The notes: generated by a model not told the origin, from the sequence alone. 52,128 nt of DNA from CAZSLO01 sp964608025 (GCA_964608025.1 CAZSLO010000009.1:1-52128), one strand, 5' to 3'; shown: positions 35,404 through 44,805, counted from the first letter of the stretch. Translations and numbers: made by a program.

Positions 35404-36042
35404 CTATTTGTTCTGTGAAAAATTTCCCTTTATTGGTGAAAACGTGTATCTATGTATGGAACAAGGTCCTTTCTCGTCAATCATTCTCAGATGCTCACTG
35501 GTAGCGTAACCTTTGTTTTTAGAGAATCCATACTCAGGATAGACTTTATCTGCTTCATCCATGATTTTATCCCGGAAAACTTTGGCCACAATTGAGGCCG
35601 AGGCAATTGAAAGACAGTGGGCATCTCCTTTTATGATCGCTGATTGTGGAATACTGACACCGGGCAGTGGAAAGGCATCTAACAAAAGATACTGCGGTAA
35701 CAACACCATGGAATTCAAGGCTCGTTCCATTGCAAGACAAGTGGCTTTAACAATTCCTAGTCGGTCAATCTCTTCCGGAGTCGAAACTCCGGTTTGCATA
35801 GCTAATGCCTCATCCTCGAGATACGGTAAAATGTCCTCACGCTGAAGGCGAGTCAACATCTTACTGTCACGAATCTTTTCGACCCAAGGGCGCCTGGGGT
35901 TCCTAGGCAGTATCACAGCACCTGCAACAACTGGGCCTGCTAACGTTCCGCGGCCAACTTCATCCAATCCGGCTATCAAAGAGTACCCGCTATCCAGGAG
36001 GGCAGCTTCATGCTTATAGTTAGGTACTGGGCCACGCTTCAT
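35404..36042 (-). CDS. rnhB: Ribonuclease HII
   Basis: 212 residues. IAGLDEVGRGTLAGPVVAGAV carries the DEXGRG catalytic Asp-Glu. IRDSKMLTRLQRE, YLLLDAFPL (third Asp), SIASASIVAKVFRD and the closing NKGYATSEHLRMIDEKGPCSIHR are all standard. It removes RNA from RNA-DNA hybrids, including single ribonucleotides. It starts at ATG 36042 after AGGTAG and heads a run with thiE, translin-like and permease genes, separated from thiE by 176 bases. Confidence 0.95.
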   Translation of the reverse strand: MKRGPVPNYKHEAALLDSGYSLIAGLDEVGRGTLAGPVVAGAVILPRNPRRPWVEKIRDSKMLTRLQREDILPYLEDEALAMQTGVSTPEEIDRLGIVKATCLAMERALNSMVLLPQYLLLDAFPLPGVSIPQSAIIKGDAHCLSIASASIVAKVFRDKIMDEADKVYPEYGFSKNKGYATSEHLRMIDEKGPCSIHRYTFSPIKGNFSQNK

Positions 36043-36212
36043 CTTTCGTCTACCTATTGCTTCCTAGTCTTTTAATCCAATTACGTGGCTCTTCGTATCC
36101 AGAAGATAATCCCTCAACTGGTTAATATAGGGGGTACCCAATATATCTGGCTGACGCTATAACCAATAGTCTATTGTTAGTCACATCGGCACCGGCCACC
36201 AACAAGGAGTTG

Positions 36213-37358
36213 CTAGGGAGTTGCTGGCTCCATAGGAATAGATGTTGTAGCTTTTGTTATATCTTTAGCCAAATCTTTGGGCGGATTGAGTTCTATATAT
36301 CCGCCTCCAAGAACCCGCTCGCCTTCATAGAACACCACGGCTTGTCCTGGGGTAATCGCACGTTCAGGTTCATCGAATATAATTTCAGCACAATCCCGCT
36401 TGGCCAGCAGAGTGGCTCCAGCTTCAGATGCCTTGTATCGAATCTTTGCAGTTATATTTATAAGTCCATCTGGCTTATTTCCTGATGTAAAACTAACCCT
36501 TGAAGCCCATAACCGTCTCCTGTATAAAGCATCCTCCGGCCCTAACGTTACTCGGTTTTCCTCGGGATCGATCTCTACGACATACAGGGGCCTACCAGTA
36601 TTGCCACTCAGGCCTAATCCTCTCCTTTGCCCTATAGTGAAGAATTGCACCCCTGGATGTCGTCCAAGTACCACACCATCGACATCCACCAAATCTCCAG
36701 ACTGCGGTAAGGAGCGATTGCCAACGAACTTCCTGTAGTCCCCATCTGGTATAAAACAAATCTCTTGACTATCTGGTTTGTCTGAAACCGGTAATCCCGC
36801 CTCCGCAGCTATTCTACGAATATCATCCTTGTTATATCCACCCACCGGCAAGAGAATACGACCGAGTTCACCTTGGGTAAGTGTGAATAATACGTAAGAT
36901 TGATCTTTTTTTACTGATTTTCCTTTTACAAGTTCGAATTCTCCATCTCGGCTTCGTATCTGAGCATAATGACCCGTAGCTATATATTCAGCATCCAAGA
37001 ACATTGCTCGCCTAAGGAGAAAATCAAACTTAATTTTGTCGTTACAAGCCAGGCACGGATGGGGAGTACGGCCTCGTTCGTATTCTTTAACAAAATAATC
37101 AACTACGTGTTCCTTAAACTCCCGTTCGAAGTTCTGTACATAATGAGGAACATCTATCATCTGACATACACGACGAGCATCCTCTGTATCTTCAACTGAA
37201 CAGCAACGCTTGCTTGTTGCCGGCACATCAGTACGCTCGACCGTCCAAAGACGCATAGTTAAACCAACAACATCGTAGCCTTGACGCTTCAGAAGCAATG
37301 CTGCCACTGAAGAATCTACGCCACCGCTCATCGCAACTATTACTCGTCCTTTAGTCAT
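36213..37358 (-). CDS. mnmA: tRNA-specific 2-thiouridylase
   Basis: About 381 residues from ATG 37358; the upstream in-frame ATG at 37400 adds a sequence unlike the family. VIVAMSGGVDSSVAALLL is the PP-loop. HPCLACNDKIKFDFL and QEICFIPDGDYRKFV hold the two catalytic cysteines. GQRRGLGLSG and the C-terminal GQAVVFYEGERVLGGGYI complete the enzyme. It adds sulfur to U34 of Lys/Glu/Gln tRNAs. It is divergent from the 37598 operon with 240 bases between. Confidence 0.95.
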   Translation of the reverse strand: MTKGRVIVAMSGGVDSSVAALLLKRQGYDVVGLTMRLWTVERTDVPATSKRCCSVEDTEDARRVCQMIDVPHYVQNFEREFKEHVVDYFVKEYERGRTPHPCLACNDKIKFDFLLRRAMFLDAEYIATGHYAQIRSRDGEFELVKGKSVKKDQSYVLFTLTQGELGRILLPVGGYNKDDIRRIAAEAGLPVSDKPDSQEICFIPDGDYRKFVGNRSLPQSGDLVDVDGVVLGRHPGVQFFTIGQRRGLGLSGNTGRPLYVVEIDPEENRVTLGPEDALYRRRLWASRVSFTSGNKPDGLINITAKIRYKASEAGATLLAKRDCAEIIFDEPERAITPGQAVVFYEGERVLGGGYIELNPPKDLAKDITKATTSIPMEPATP

Positions 37359-37597
37359 ACGATCAGCGTACCATATCGATAGAAATATCCTCAATAACAA
37401 TGCGGAGGACTTCCCCCCAGATCGGTTATCCGTTACTAATATCCATGGTCTTTACTCTACATCTAACGAGTAAACTCATTAGTTAACACCTAGTTGCTTG
37501 GAACCATCCATTAATTGGTATAGGCAAGAACACGATCTAGTGTAGAATTAGGAGATACTAAATTTGACGATGCCAAAAATCCTAAGTTGGAGGCCAC

Positions 37598-37792
37598 ATG
37601 AGCTACGCTGAAACCAAAGAAGTAGAAGCAGGACTTAAGTTCAAATCTGCCAGTGGTCTGCTGGTTGAAACCACGGGAGTTTCCTTGAACATCGAATCTC
37701 ATGACATAAACGTTCACGAGGTCGTGATACTTGAAGGAGTAGGGGAAGGAAACAAGTACCTGTATAACCTCGACTCCGCCGAACCCATATAG
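37598..37792 (+). CDS. Small protein heading the DUF4178-DUF350 operon
   Basis: 64 residues with GGAGG six bases before the ATG, so it is real. It reads MSYAETKEVEAGLKFKSASG then VETTGVSLNIES, a mostly beta-strand pattern with no Cys, signal peptide or membrane span. I do not recognise it. It is followed after 31 bases by the DUF4178-like gene and looks like the first member of a three-gene unit. It may be a small beta-barrel partner of the DUF4178 protein (inference). Confidence 0.75.
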   Translation: MSYAETKEVEAGLKFKSASGLLVETTGVSLNIESHDINVHEVVILEGVGEGNKYLYNLDSAEPI

Positions 37793-37823
37793 TAGAGGTT
37801 TACCCTGAACTAGGGAGGTCTAG

Positions 37824-38393
37824 GTGTTTAGCTCGTTATTCGGACGGAAAAATAAGCCGACCGGAGAAACCTCAACAATTGAAACTATTAAGGACGCTTC
37901 AGTAGGAGATGTCTTTACAATAAGTAACCTCTCAATTTCATATGAAGATGCCTATCTAGTCATCGAAGAAATCAACCAATACCAAAGCGTTGTTGGAAAA
38001 TGGCACGAGGCTCTCGGGGTAGATACCGAAAACAGATTATGGGTATCATGGTCCCAAGATTCAGGAACCCTATATACCACAGCATGCCAAGACGAGAGAC
38101 CAGTAGGGATTGAGTCAATCGGGCTTACAGATGAGGACATGATTCGCCTTGACGAAGAACATTCAATAGACAACTACGTCACCGTCGACGGTACCAATTA
38201 CTATTATCGATTTAGTTCGGAGACCAATTTTTTCAAAGGTTGTAAGGGAACCGGTGAAGGCTTCTATTTGTGGGACCTGATATCGGAAGACGATACTCGA
38301 GTATTGACAATAGACAAATGGGAAGGTCTACCGTTCCAAGCGCGTTTCAGTGATGTGGTTTCTCCAGAAGACATCATCCTGTATAAACAATAA
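37824..38393 (+). CDS. DUF4178-like protein
   Basis: 189 residues from GTG 37824, preceded by GGGAGG. MFSSLFGRKNKP at the start, then ASVGDVFTISNLSISYEDAY and a later WEALGV-like/GENRLWV-like strand series, end with a D..RVLTIDKWEG block. This matches the DUF4178 pattern of beta-rich proteins that accompany DUF350 membrane proteins and PspA/YjfJ-type stress operons. No catalytic motif is seen. The basic N-terminal tail could contact membrane lipids. Function is unknown; membrane-stress work is suggested by family context only. Confidence 0.7.
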   Translation: MFSSLFGRKNKPTGETSTIETIKDASVGDVFTISNLSISYEDAYLVIEEINQYQSVVGKWHEALGVDTENRLWVSWSQDSGTLYTTACQDERPVGIESIGLTDEDMIRLDEEHSIDNYVTVDGTNYYYRFSSETNFFKGCKGTGEGFYLWDLISEDDTRVLTIDKWEGLPFQARFSDVVSPEDIILYKQ

Positions 38394-38417
38394 GCGGCCA
38401 AAGACTAGGAGGACCTA

Positions 38418-39341
38418 ATGGTTGACGCACTAGTTGACACACTAGAATTTTTTCCACGCGGGCTAGTCTACGTGGGAGTAGGGATAATCGTCCTGTGGCT
38501 AGCCAAGCTAGCCCAGGAGGTATTAACCCCTTACCGAATTAATGACCAGTTAAGCCAGAAGAACAACACAGCTCTAGGACTCAGCATTACTGGCTATTTC
38601 CTTGGTGTAATCACAGTATTTATAGGTGTTCTCTACCAACCACTTACAGTCATCCGTTCAGACCAATGGCAACTCACGGGAGACTTCTGGCTCGATGTCG
38701 TAGAGGTGCTGCTTTACTCTGTTGCTGGGATACTGATTTTAAACGCTACCCGTATCATTGTTGACAAGCTAGTCCTATATAAATTCCAGACCCAAAAAGA
38801 AATCATCGAAGACCAGAACACCGGGTCAGGAGCAGTAGAATTCGCAGTATATCTTGCAGTTGGACTTGTAATAGCAGCTTCGATTGCCGGAACAGGAGCT
38901 GGGATAGAGGGAGTTTCAGATACCACTTTAGCCGATACAATTATCAGGTCCGTAGTGTTTTTCGTACTCGGAATAACAGTACTAATCTTATTCTCACTTT
39001 TTTACGAATTAACTACATCGTTTGACATCCATGACGAAATCGAACGTGACAATGCGGCCGTTGGGATCGCATTGGCAGGAAACCTAGTTGCTATAGGCCT
39101 TGTAATATTTAAAGCAGTATTCGGTGAATTCATTGATTGGACCCAAAGTCTAACAGCCTTCGCTACCTTCGCAATCGTTGGATTCGTTCTACTATACATC
39201 GTACGAATAGTAGTCGACTTTGTGCTCCTACCCGGAACACGAGTGGCGGATGAACTGGTGAAGTCCAGAAACAAGGGAATCGCCTTCATAGAAAGTGGCG
39301 TGGTGATCAGCGCGGCATTAATCCTATATTTCGCGATATAG
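38418..39341 (+). CDS. Membrane protein with two DUF350 domains
   Basis: 307 residues, about eight membrane helices. Four internal repeats of a (K/R/D)-N-x-(A/G) turn followed by a helix are visible near residues 49-72 (KNNTALGLSITGYFLGV), 134-160, 210-235 (RDNAAVGIALAGNLVAI) and 284-305 (RNKGIAFIESGVVISAA). Two such units make one DUF350 (YjfL-like) domain. GGAGG lies before the ATG and the upstream gene ends 24 bases earlier. The function of DUF350 is unsettled; a channel or stress-related role is proposed for relatives. Confidence 0.87.
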   Translation: MVDALVDTLEFFPRGLVYVGVGIIVLWLAKLAQEVLTPYRINDQLSQKNNTALGLSITGYFLGVITVFIGVLYQPLTVIRSDQWQLTGDFWLDVVEVLLYSVAGILILNATRIIVDKLVLYKFQTQKEIIEDQNTGSGAVEFAVYLAVGLVIAASIAGTGAGIEGVSDTTLADTIIRSVVFFVLGITVLILFSLFYELTTSFDIHDEIERDNAAVGIALAGNLVAIGLVIFKAVFGEFIDWTQSLTAFATFAIVGFVLLYIVRIVVDFVLLPGTRVADELVKSRNKGIAFIESGVVISAALILYFAI

Positions 39342-39348
39342 AATACCG

Positions 39349-39370
39349 CTGATCTAATCAGTTGTTTTTT
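39349..39370 (+). terminator. Possible terminator after the DUF350 gene
   Basis: CTGAT-CTA-ATCAG is followed closely by six T. The stem is only 5 bases and AT-rich, so it is a weak candidate. It overlaps the end of the convergent gene at 39358. Confidence 0.35.
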
Positions 39371-40413
39371 AAGGATCGAAGCGCCCCCCTAAATTTCATG
39401 GCGCCTTCTTTCATATCTAGGTGTTCTTCCATGTAGGTTAAGCCTGCTTCTATCACGCGATCGAGTATGTTCTCATCTAGTGGCTGATCTTCTACCGTCC
39501 AACCAAGAAGTCTGTCAAAGAATTCCTCGGAGCCATCTGCAGTAATCCAATCTTCAATCCATTCCTCAAAATTACTTAGTTCTACAACCTCAAATCCAGT
39601 AGAAACCGGGTCCAATCCTTCTTCTTCATACACATGGACTCTTAAATCATCTCCCCGTCCAGATCCTAGTTCAATAATCCCAGTTTCTTCTTCAAGTACC
39701 ACATCAGCAAACACGTCATATTTACGTGCCAGGCTAATCCCGCGTATCTGTAGGTTCCTGAGCATCCCTAATCCGGATTCGGTCAGTCCAAATTCATCTA
39801 CAACTATGCCTTCATCTCTTAGGCTCTTGTAAAGTAATTCGAGGCGTCCCTCTAATTGTTTTTCTATCAAGATTTTCATTTTTGGTTCTGTACTCAACAC
39901 TAAACACACTTGCAAATCTAAATGGCGAACCAATTCAGCCTTAGATTTCCAGTAACCCTGTCCTATGGAGTAGGCTATAGGGCTGAAATATTGCTCGATA
40001 ACGAGATCTAGTAGTATAGGTTCCTTGTCATAATCCCCGACTACTGATCGGCATAGGTCCCCAACAAGATTGTCTAGGGAAATTTGTGACCCATGATTCA
40101 AATAGAATTTTAAGAAGCTTCGTCCAGCTCTGGCATGTCCAAAAATTCCTGCAAGTTCTTCTCGTATTTCAGGTATATCAGGATTTATTAGAATATCTGA
40201 ATTCAATGGGTTCCAAGATGACCCATCTCGAAACAGACAGTCGAGAAATTGACCTAGGCTTTGGCTAGGATCAATGAGACCAACGCCCACGTCAAAGGCA
40301 TCTTCCAATGCCATATCACCTAGGGTAACTCTAAATCTTAGGTTGACTCTGTTGGTAAGTCTCCGGAATTCCCTTAGAGTTTCGCCTGGAAGATTTTTGT
40401 CGTATTTGGACAC
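39358..40413 (-). CDS. Unrecognised acidic protein
   Basis: 351 residues starting at GTG 40413, with GGAG close upstream. The sequence is rich in Asp, Glu and Leu, has no signal peptide or membrane span, and looks helical in the N-terminal two thirds. Features include QSLGQFLDCLFRDGSSWNPL, an RAGRSFLKFYLNHG stretch and ELSNFEEWIEDWITADGSEE. No catalytic motif or family was recognised. It is convergent with the DUF350 gene and 51 bases upstream of an amidohydrolase gene's stop in the same direction. I can say only that codon pattern and length support a real gene. Confidence 0.75.
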   Translation of the reverse strand: MSKYDKNLPGETLREFRRLTNRVNLRFRVTLGDMALEDAFDVGVGLIDPSQSLGQFLDCLFRDGSSWNPLNSDILINPDIPEIREELAGIFGHARAGRSFLKFYLNHGSQISLDNLVGDLCRSVVGDYDKEPILLDLVIEQYFSPIAYSIGQGYWKSKAELVRHLDLQVCLVLSTEPKMKILIEKQLEGRLELLYKSLRDEGIVVDEFGLTESGLGMLRNLQIRGISLARKYDVFADVVLEEETGIIELGSGRGDDLRVHVYEEEGLDPVSTGFEVVELSNFEEWIEDWITADGSEEFFDRLLGWTVEDQPLDENILDRVIEAGLTYMEEHLDMKEGAMKFRGALRSLKNN

Positions 40414-40464
40414 TACTCCAAAAAGCCTTGATGGCAGGTTAGAAAGATCCTATCGATCGATAGT

Positions 40465-41223
40465 TTATTCAAGCCCCAGTAGCTTAATAGCATTTAGGCC
40501 TAGTACTTTGCGCTTGGCATCATTGCTGATATCCGCGTTCACTATACGTCCAACCTGATTTCTAGCATCCATTAATGGCATGTCAGAACCAAATAGTACC
40601 CTGTCTTCTCCCGCACCATTTACTAAATCAGTGATCGTATTATGGTCACCAAATGAAGTACAGGTTTCGAGGTAAATATTGGCACTAGCCTGTGCAGCTT
40701 CTATCGCCTGTTTCTGACCAATGCGGGAATTGCCCGAGTGGGCAAGGACCCAGTTTATATTCGAGTAGCGGTGGGCAAGAGGAACAAATCTCCTGGGTTC
40801 CGTAAAATCATTGTCTCCAGATCCTGCAGATGAATGGCTCATAATCGTAATATTTCGGGAATCACACCATTCAAAAATTGGAAAATATCCTGGATCATCT
40901 ATCGGTTTCTGGTAGTAATTCGGATAAACCTTAAGCGACTTCAGGCCCAGTACATCGAAGGCCCGCTCCAATTCCGGAATTGCCTCCTCCGGGTAATGAG
41001 GAGTAGCAAACGCTACCCCGACGAAACGGTCAGGATACGTCTCGACAAACCTGGCTACTCGATCATTGCCTCGAAAAGCATCTCCATGAAAAATACAGTT
41101 TAGATTCGTTCTGTCTACACCTGCCGCATCCAAAATGCTGACGTAGTTGTCAATTTCATCAGATACCGATATGTTGCCCCATCTTCCAGCGTGGGTGTGA
41201 AAATCAAATACTGGTGTCTCCAT
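40465..41223 (-). CDS. Amidohydrolase family protein (amidohydrolase 2-like)
   Basis: 252 residues. FDFHTHAG (His 9 and 11) gives the metal-binding HxH; MSHSSAG, LAHSGNS and FGSDMPLMD supply the later His and Asp. AGGAG precedes the ATG by eight bases. The fold is a TIM-barrel metal hydrolase or decarboxylase of the ACMSD/PTE-like group. Its substrate is unknown, perhaps a small carboxylate or lactone. A degenerate relative lies directly upstream on the same strand (41344). Confidence 0.88.
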   Translation of the reverse strand: METPVFDFHTHAGRWGNISVSDEIDNYVSILDAAGVDRTNLNCIFHGDAFRGNDRVARFVETYPDRFVGVAFATPHYPEEAIPELERAFDVLGLKSLKVYPNYYQKPIDDPGYFPIFEWCDSRNITIMSHSSAGSGDNDFTEPRRFVPLAHRYSNINWVLAHSGNSRIGQKQAIEAAQASANIYLETCTSFGDHNTITDLVNGAGEDRVLFGSDMPLMDARNQVGRIVNADISNDAKRKVLGLNAIKLLGLE

Positions 41224-41343
41224 TATTAATCTCCTGTTTTTCCTAGCCGGCCCACGAAAAGCTGGCTAGATTTTCCGACTGTTGACACTCATCACACGCT
41301 TTCGAATCCTTTGTACTTACGCTATTTCGAGACCAGGCTTAAA

Positions 41344-42102
41344 TTAACTTTCCAATCCCAGTAAACGATCTAGGTTGCCCGCGCAAATGGCCGCAAGTGT
41401 CGGCTCATTGAGGCTATTATGATGAAGATTATAAAGCTGATGCCCCATCGACGAATCAGGAAAACGGGAACCAAAGAGGACACGTTGCCCCCCAGCCGCT
41501 GACATCAGTCTAGATATCCCGTCGGCTATTACGAACCTCGATGTTTCTATGTAGGTATTCTCTATCTTACGAAGCATCGGAATAGCCCACGGGGCATGTA
41601 TGTAATGGACTTCAGACAAGATCACATTAAGTGCGGGATGCGACTCGGCAGTATCGTGTAACTCAGACACATCCACCTGTTCCACTGGTATGGATAGCGG
41701 TATTCCTTCTGATTCCATCCACTCCAGCCAAGGGCCTACTATCCAGTCCCTGAATGGATATGAATGTTTAACCGGGGACATACGTACTGATCTTACGCCT
41801 AGCCTAGAGACTTCTTCAGCAAATTTGTCTAAATCTCCAGTCGCTGGGTTGGCTACAAATTGAGGAACCAGTCTATATTCACCGTCAATCATTTCCATTA
41901 AGATGGAATTACCTTCCACTATGTCAAAGTCGTCCGCATGAGGCGAGTAGACAAGGGCACGTTCTACTCCTGTTTTATCCATTGCATCTATGAGTCCCTC
42001 AGTACTGTCAATTACTACACGTCTATCGTGCCTCCGCCCCAATGCAATATTGGCATCAAAAACCGGCACACTTGGCTGAAAATCCAGATCTATGTTCCCC
42101 AT
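41344..42102 (-). CDS. Amidohydrolase-fold protein lacking the HxH metal motif
   Basis: 252 residues from ATG 42102 (GGGGA upstream); a TTG at 42117 is the alternative. Overall similarity to the 40465 protein runs through ERALVYSPHADD, LGVRSVRMSPVK, LSEVHYIHAPWAIPML and RVLFGSRFPDSSMGHQL. Where the neighbour has FDFHTHAG this has FDANIALGR, and FGSDMP becomes FGSRFP, so both the N-terminal HxH and the C-terminal metal Asp are lost. It may bind a ligand without catalysis or use a different site. The pair probably arose by duplication (inference). Confidence 0.8.
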   Translation of the reverse strand: MGNIDLDFQPSVPVFDANIALGRRHDRRVVIDSTEGLIDAMDKTGVERALVYSPHADDFDIVEGNSILMEMIDGEYRLVPQFVANPATGDLDKFAEEVSRLGVRSVRMSPVKHSYPFRDWIVGPWLEWMESEGIPLSIPVEQVDVSELHDTAESHPALNVILSEVHYIHAPWAIPMLRKIENTYIETSRFVIADGISRLMSAAGGQRVLFGSRFPDSSMGHQLYNLHHNSLNEPTLAAICAGNLDRLLGLES

Positions 42103-42240
42103 CGTAAATATCCCCAAAATCCAAAATTAGCGTCGAGTGTAGCAGTGCTGGGCCATCGGTTCAAACTATCCGATCGTTATAGAGAGTTCAGCACATAGTT
42201 ATTTATTGAATATTTGGTTCTATTCTCAATTCCTTGATCG

Positions 42241-42270
42241 TTGACCATATTGATCGACCATCGGTATCAT
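42241..42270 (+). promoter_or_regulatory. Candidate promoter for DUF1800 copy 2
   Basis: TTGACC (42241-42246), 18-base spacer, TATCAT (42265-42270); both boxes match five of six consensus bases. The ATG at 42304 has AAGGAG (42293-42298) five bases upstream. The region is divergent with the 42102 amidohydrolase-fold gene. Confidence 0.6.
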
Positions 42271-42303
42271 TTCGTAGATAACTTTCGAGGCTAAGGAGCA
42301 TCG

Positions 42304-43719
42304 ATGAGTAACGCAAATGTCCAGTTGATGGGCCACCTAATGCGCAGGGCTGGGTTCGGTGCCGGCCTATCCGAACTAGAGGCTCGTGCCTCTATCGGCT
42401 ACGACCCAACAGTAGACGAATTGATATCAACAGACAGTCAAAAGGGCATCGATAACGCCATGTTATATCGATATCACCCTGATCAGCAGGGGGGCCTAGG
42501 TTTGTCAGGAGCAGCTTCCTACTGGCTATTCAGAATGGTTAATACGGATGGTCCGCTTCAAGAAAAAACAGCCCTTTTCTGGCACTCAGTTTTCGCCACG
42601 GGATACCCGAAAGTTACCCAGGGCAAGATACTTATGAATCAACTCGAGATGTTTCGAAAGTTCGGAATGGGTAGTTTCAGAGACTTGTTAGTGGCTCTTT
42701 CACGAGACCCGGCGATGATCATGTGGCTAGACAATGAAGACAACCATTTGGGAGCGATAAATGAGAACTACGGTCGAGAACTCCTAGAGCTTTTTGCAAT
42801 GGGTGTGGGCAATTACACAGAGAAAGACGTCAAGGAAACAGCGCGAGCTTTTACAGGATGGACGGTAGCCAATACTGAATACATGACCATGAGGGCAGAA
42901 AGAGACTCGCTTTGGCCTTACGGAAGGTTGGCATACTGGTTCGAATACAGGCCAGAAGATCACGATGCTAGTGAGAAAGAATTCCTGGGTCACGTTGGGT
43001 CATTCAACGGGGAAGACATTATAGACATAATTTGCCGCCAGCCCGCTACTGCTCGGTTTATAGCGAGGCATCTTTACCACTTTTTTGTAACGGACGAACC
43101 TCCGGTACCACAATGGCCATACGAAAAACCGATTGACTCTCAAGCAATAGAAGAATTGATGGAAGCTTATTTTGAGAACGATTACAACATCGGAGAAATG
43201 CTCCGTGTACTATTTAAATCACGTTTTTTTAAATCTGAGAACACTTGGTACCGCAAGATAAAGGGGCCTGCAGAACTGGTTGCTGGGGTACTCAGATTAA
43301 CGGGCGAATGTCGTGTCCCAGGCTTAGAAACAAATGCCAATACCGGATCGATGGGATTCATGGGCCAAACACTTATTAACCCACCCAGTGTTGAAGGGTG
43401 GCACCAAGGTATCGAATGGATAGATACGGGAACAGCTATCGAGCGAATCAACTACGCATCTGAGCACCTGGGAAACGCTTCAAATACAGGTGTTAAAGAC
43501 ATTATCTCCAATATATCTACCGCCAGTGGAACCACCAACGATCCTAATCTCCTGATCCAGCACTGCCTGGATGAATTGGGTGCTATCAAAATATCTGATG
43601 AATCCCACTCGGCACTTGTGAATTTCGTTAAAAACGGCGAGATCGACGTTGATGCTGAAAAAGGGATTGGCGAACTGGTTGAGATGGTGGCCGCAACACC
43701 TGATTTCCAGCGGGAATAA
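42304..43719 (+). CDS. DUF1800 family protein, copy 2
   Basis: 471 residues. The same motifs as copy 1 occur in order: LMRRAGFGAGL, EKTALFWHSVFAT, NENYGRELLELFAMGVGNYT, ARAFTGWTV, GEDIIDIICRQPATARFIAR and NPPSVEGWHQGIEW. It is clearly a paralogue, over 27 kb away, and starts at a normal ATG with AAGGAG. There is no signal peptide. The C-terminal region (about 400-471) is helical and divergent between copies. It is followed 11 bases later by an NHL propeller, as in copy 1. Function is unknown. Confidence 0.93.
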   Translation: MSNANVQLMGHLMRRAGFGAGLSELEARASIGYDPTVDELISTDSQKGIDNAMLYRYHPDQQGGLGLSGAASYWLFRMVNTDGPLQEKTALFWHSVFATGYPKVTQGKILMNQLEMFRKFGMGSFRDLLVALSRDPAMIMWLDNEDNHLGAINENYGRELLELFAMGVGNYTEKDVKETARAFTGWTVANTEYMTMRAERDSLWPYGRLAYWFEYRPEDHDASEKEFLGHVGSFNGEDIIDIICRQPATARFIARHLYHFFVTDEPPVPQWPYEKPIDSQAIEELMEAYFENDYNIGEMLRVLFKSRFFKSENTWYRKIKGPAELVAGVLRLTGECRVPGLETNANTGSMGFMGQTLINPPSVEGWHQGIEWIDTGTAIERINYASEHLGNASNTGVKDIISNISTASGTTNDPNLLIQHCLDELGAIKISDESHSALVNFVKNGEIDVDAEKGIGELVEMVAATPDFQRE

Positions 43720-43730
43720 AAGCTAAATCC

Positions 43731-44759
43731 ATGACTGTAAACCCCTCCACGCTCGGTCTTCAATACTCCTTTACCTTAGGTGTTGCCGCCATGGAAGGCC
43801 GTGGCTTCTACTACCCTATAGATATCGGCTTCGGCGAAAACAAGCGCTTATATGTATTAGGGCGTTCCCATGAAGGGGATACTAGGGGTATTCAAGTATG
43901 TATGATGGATCTAGACAGCACGTTCTATGGCACATTCGGATCGGTAGGGGAAACCGAAGGACAGTTCATATGGCCTACTTCGATATTAGTTGATGATAAC
44001 GGCTTAATATATATCAGCGACGAGTATCTCAATCGTATAAGCGTGTTCGACGCTGCCGGTCAGTTCATCAGGAAATGGGGCCTCCCAGGATCGAGATCTG
44101 GAGAGCTTGATGGACCTTCAGGAATGGCATTTGACTCAAACCAAGATATATTGATTGCCGATCACCGTAACAACAGAATCCAAAAGTTTACTAAAGAAGG
44201 GGGTTACTTATACTCATTTGGCTCCCAGGGAAATGGTTTTGGAGAACTAGAATTGCCATGGGGAATAACCGTGGGACCTTCCGGTGATATTTATGTTGCA
44301 AACTGGGGGAATAACCGAGTCGAAAGATTCTCACACGATGGGTATTTTAAAGCCCTCTATGGCGAGCATGGGCATAAAGAAGGGCAATTCCACCGCCCTT
44401 CAAGCGTCGCAGTAGATGAAAACGGGTACATCTATGTAGCTGATTGGGGCAACGAGAGAGTACAGTTACTAGATCCTACGGGAAATTTCGTTGCATCAAG
44501 TAGGGGTGAAGCAACCCTATCCCCTTGGGCACACGATTTTCTTGAGTCCAATATTGAAGAAAGGGATGCCCGGGCTATTTCTAACTTAGAACCGGATCTT
44601 GCTTTCCTGGAAGGCGACCGGAACGAGGAGTCCTATCATACTGAGAAACTATTCTGGTCCCCTGTCTCAGTAAAGCTAGATCACAAAGGCAGCTTGTACG
44701 TTACAGACCGTAATCGTCACCGAATACAAGTTTTCCAACGATTCTTGGGTTCAACTTAA
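43731..44759 (+). CDS. NHL-repeat beta-propeller protein, copy 2
   Basis: 342 residues with six NHL-type repeats, for example GELDGPSGMAFDSNQDILIA plus DHRNNRIQKF, and GQFHRPSSVAVDENGYIYVA plus DWGNERVQLL. It is homologous along its length to the 16421 product, including the closing GS(Y)R/NRHRIQV.Q block. There is no Shine-Dalgarno in the 11-base gap, so translation may depend on the upstream DUF1800 gene. No signal peptide. It is likely a ligand or protein-binding partner of DUF1800. Confidence 0.9.
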   Translation: MTVNPSTLGLQYSFTLGVAAMEGRGFYYPIDIGFGENKRLYVLGRSHEGDTRGIQVCMMDLDSTFYGTFGSVGETEGQFIWPTSILVDDNGLIYISDEYLNRISVFDAAGQFIRKWGLPGSRSGELDGPSGMAFDSNQDILIADHRNNRIQKFTKEGGYLYSFGSQGNGFGELELPWGITVGPSGDIYVANWGNNRVERFSHDGYFKALYGEHGHKEGQFHRPSSVAVDENGYIYVADWGNERVQLLDPTGNFVASSRGEATLSPWAHDFLESNIEERDARAISNLEPDLAFLEGDRNEESYHTEKLFWSPVSVKLDHKGSLYVTDRNRHRIQVFQRFLGST

Positions 44760-44805
44760 AATCCAATCAATCTTGATCATCTGGTCAATAACATTGGTCG
44801 TGTGG

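Noticed and set aside
37569..37610. 13-codon peptide starting at ATG 37569 before the 64-residue gene
   Set aside because: It overlaps the real start, and no clear ribosome site or attenuation structure is visible.
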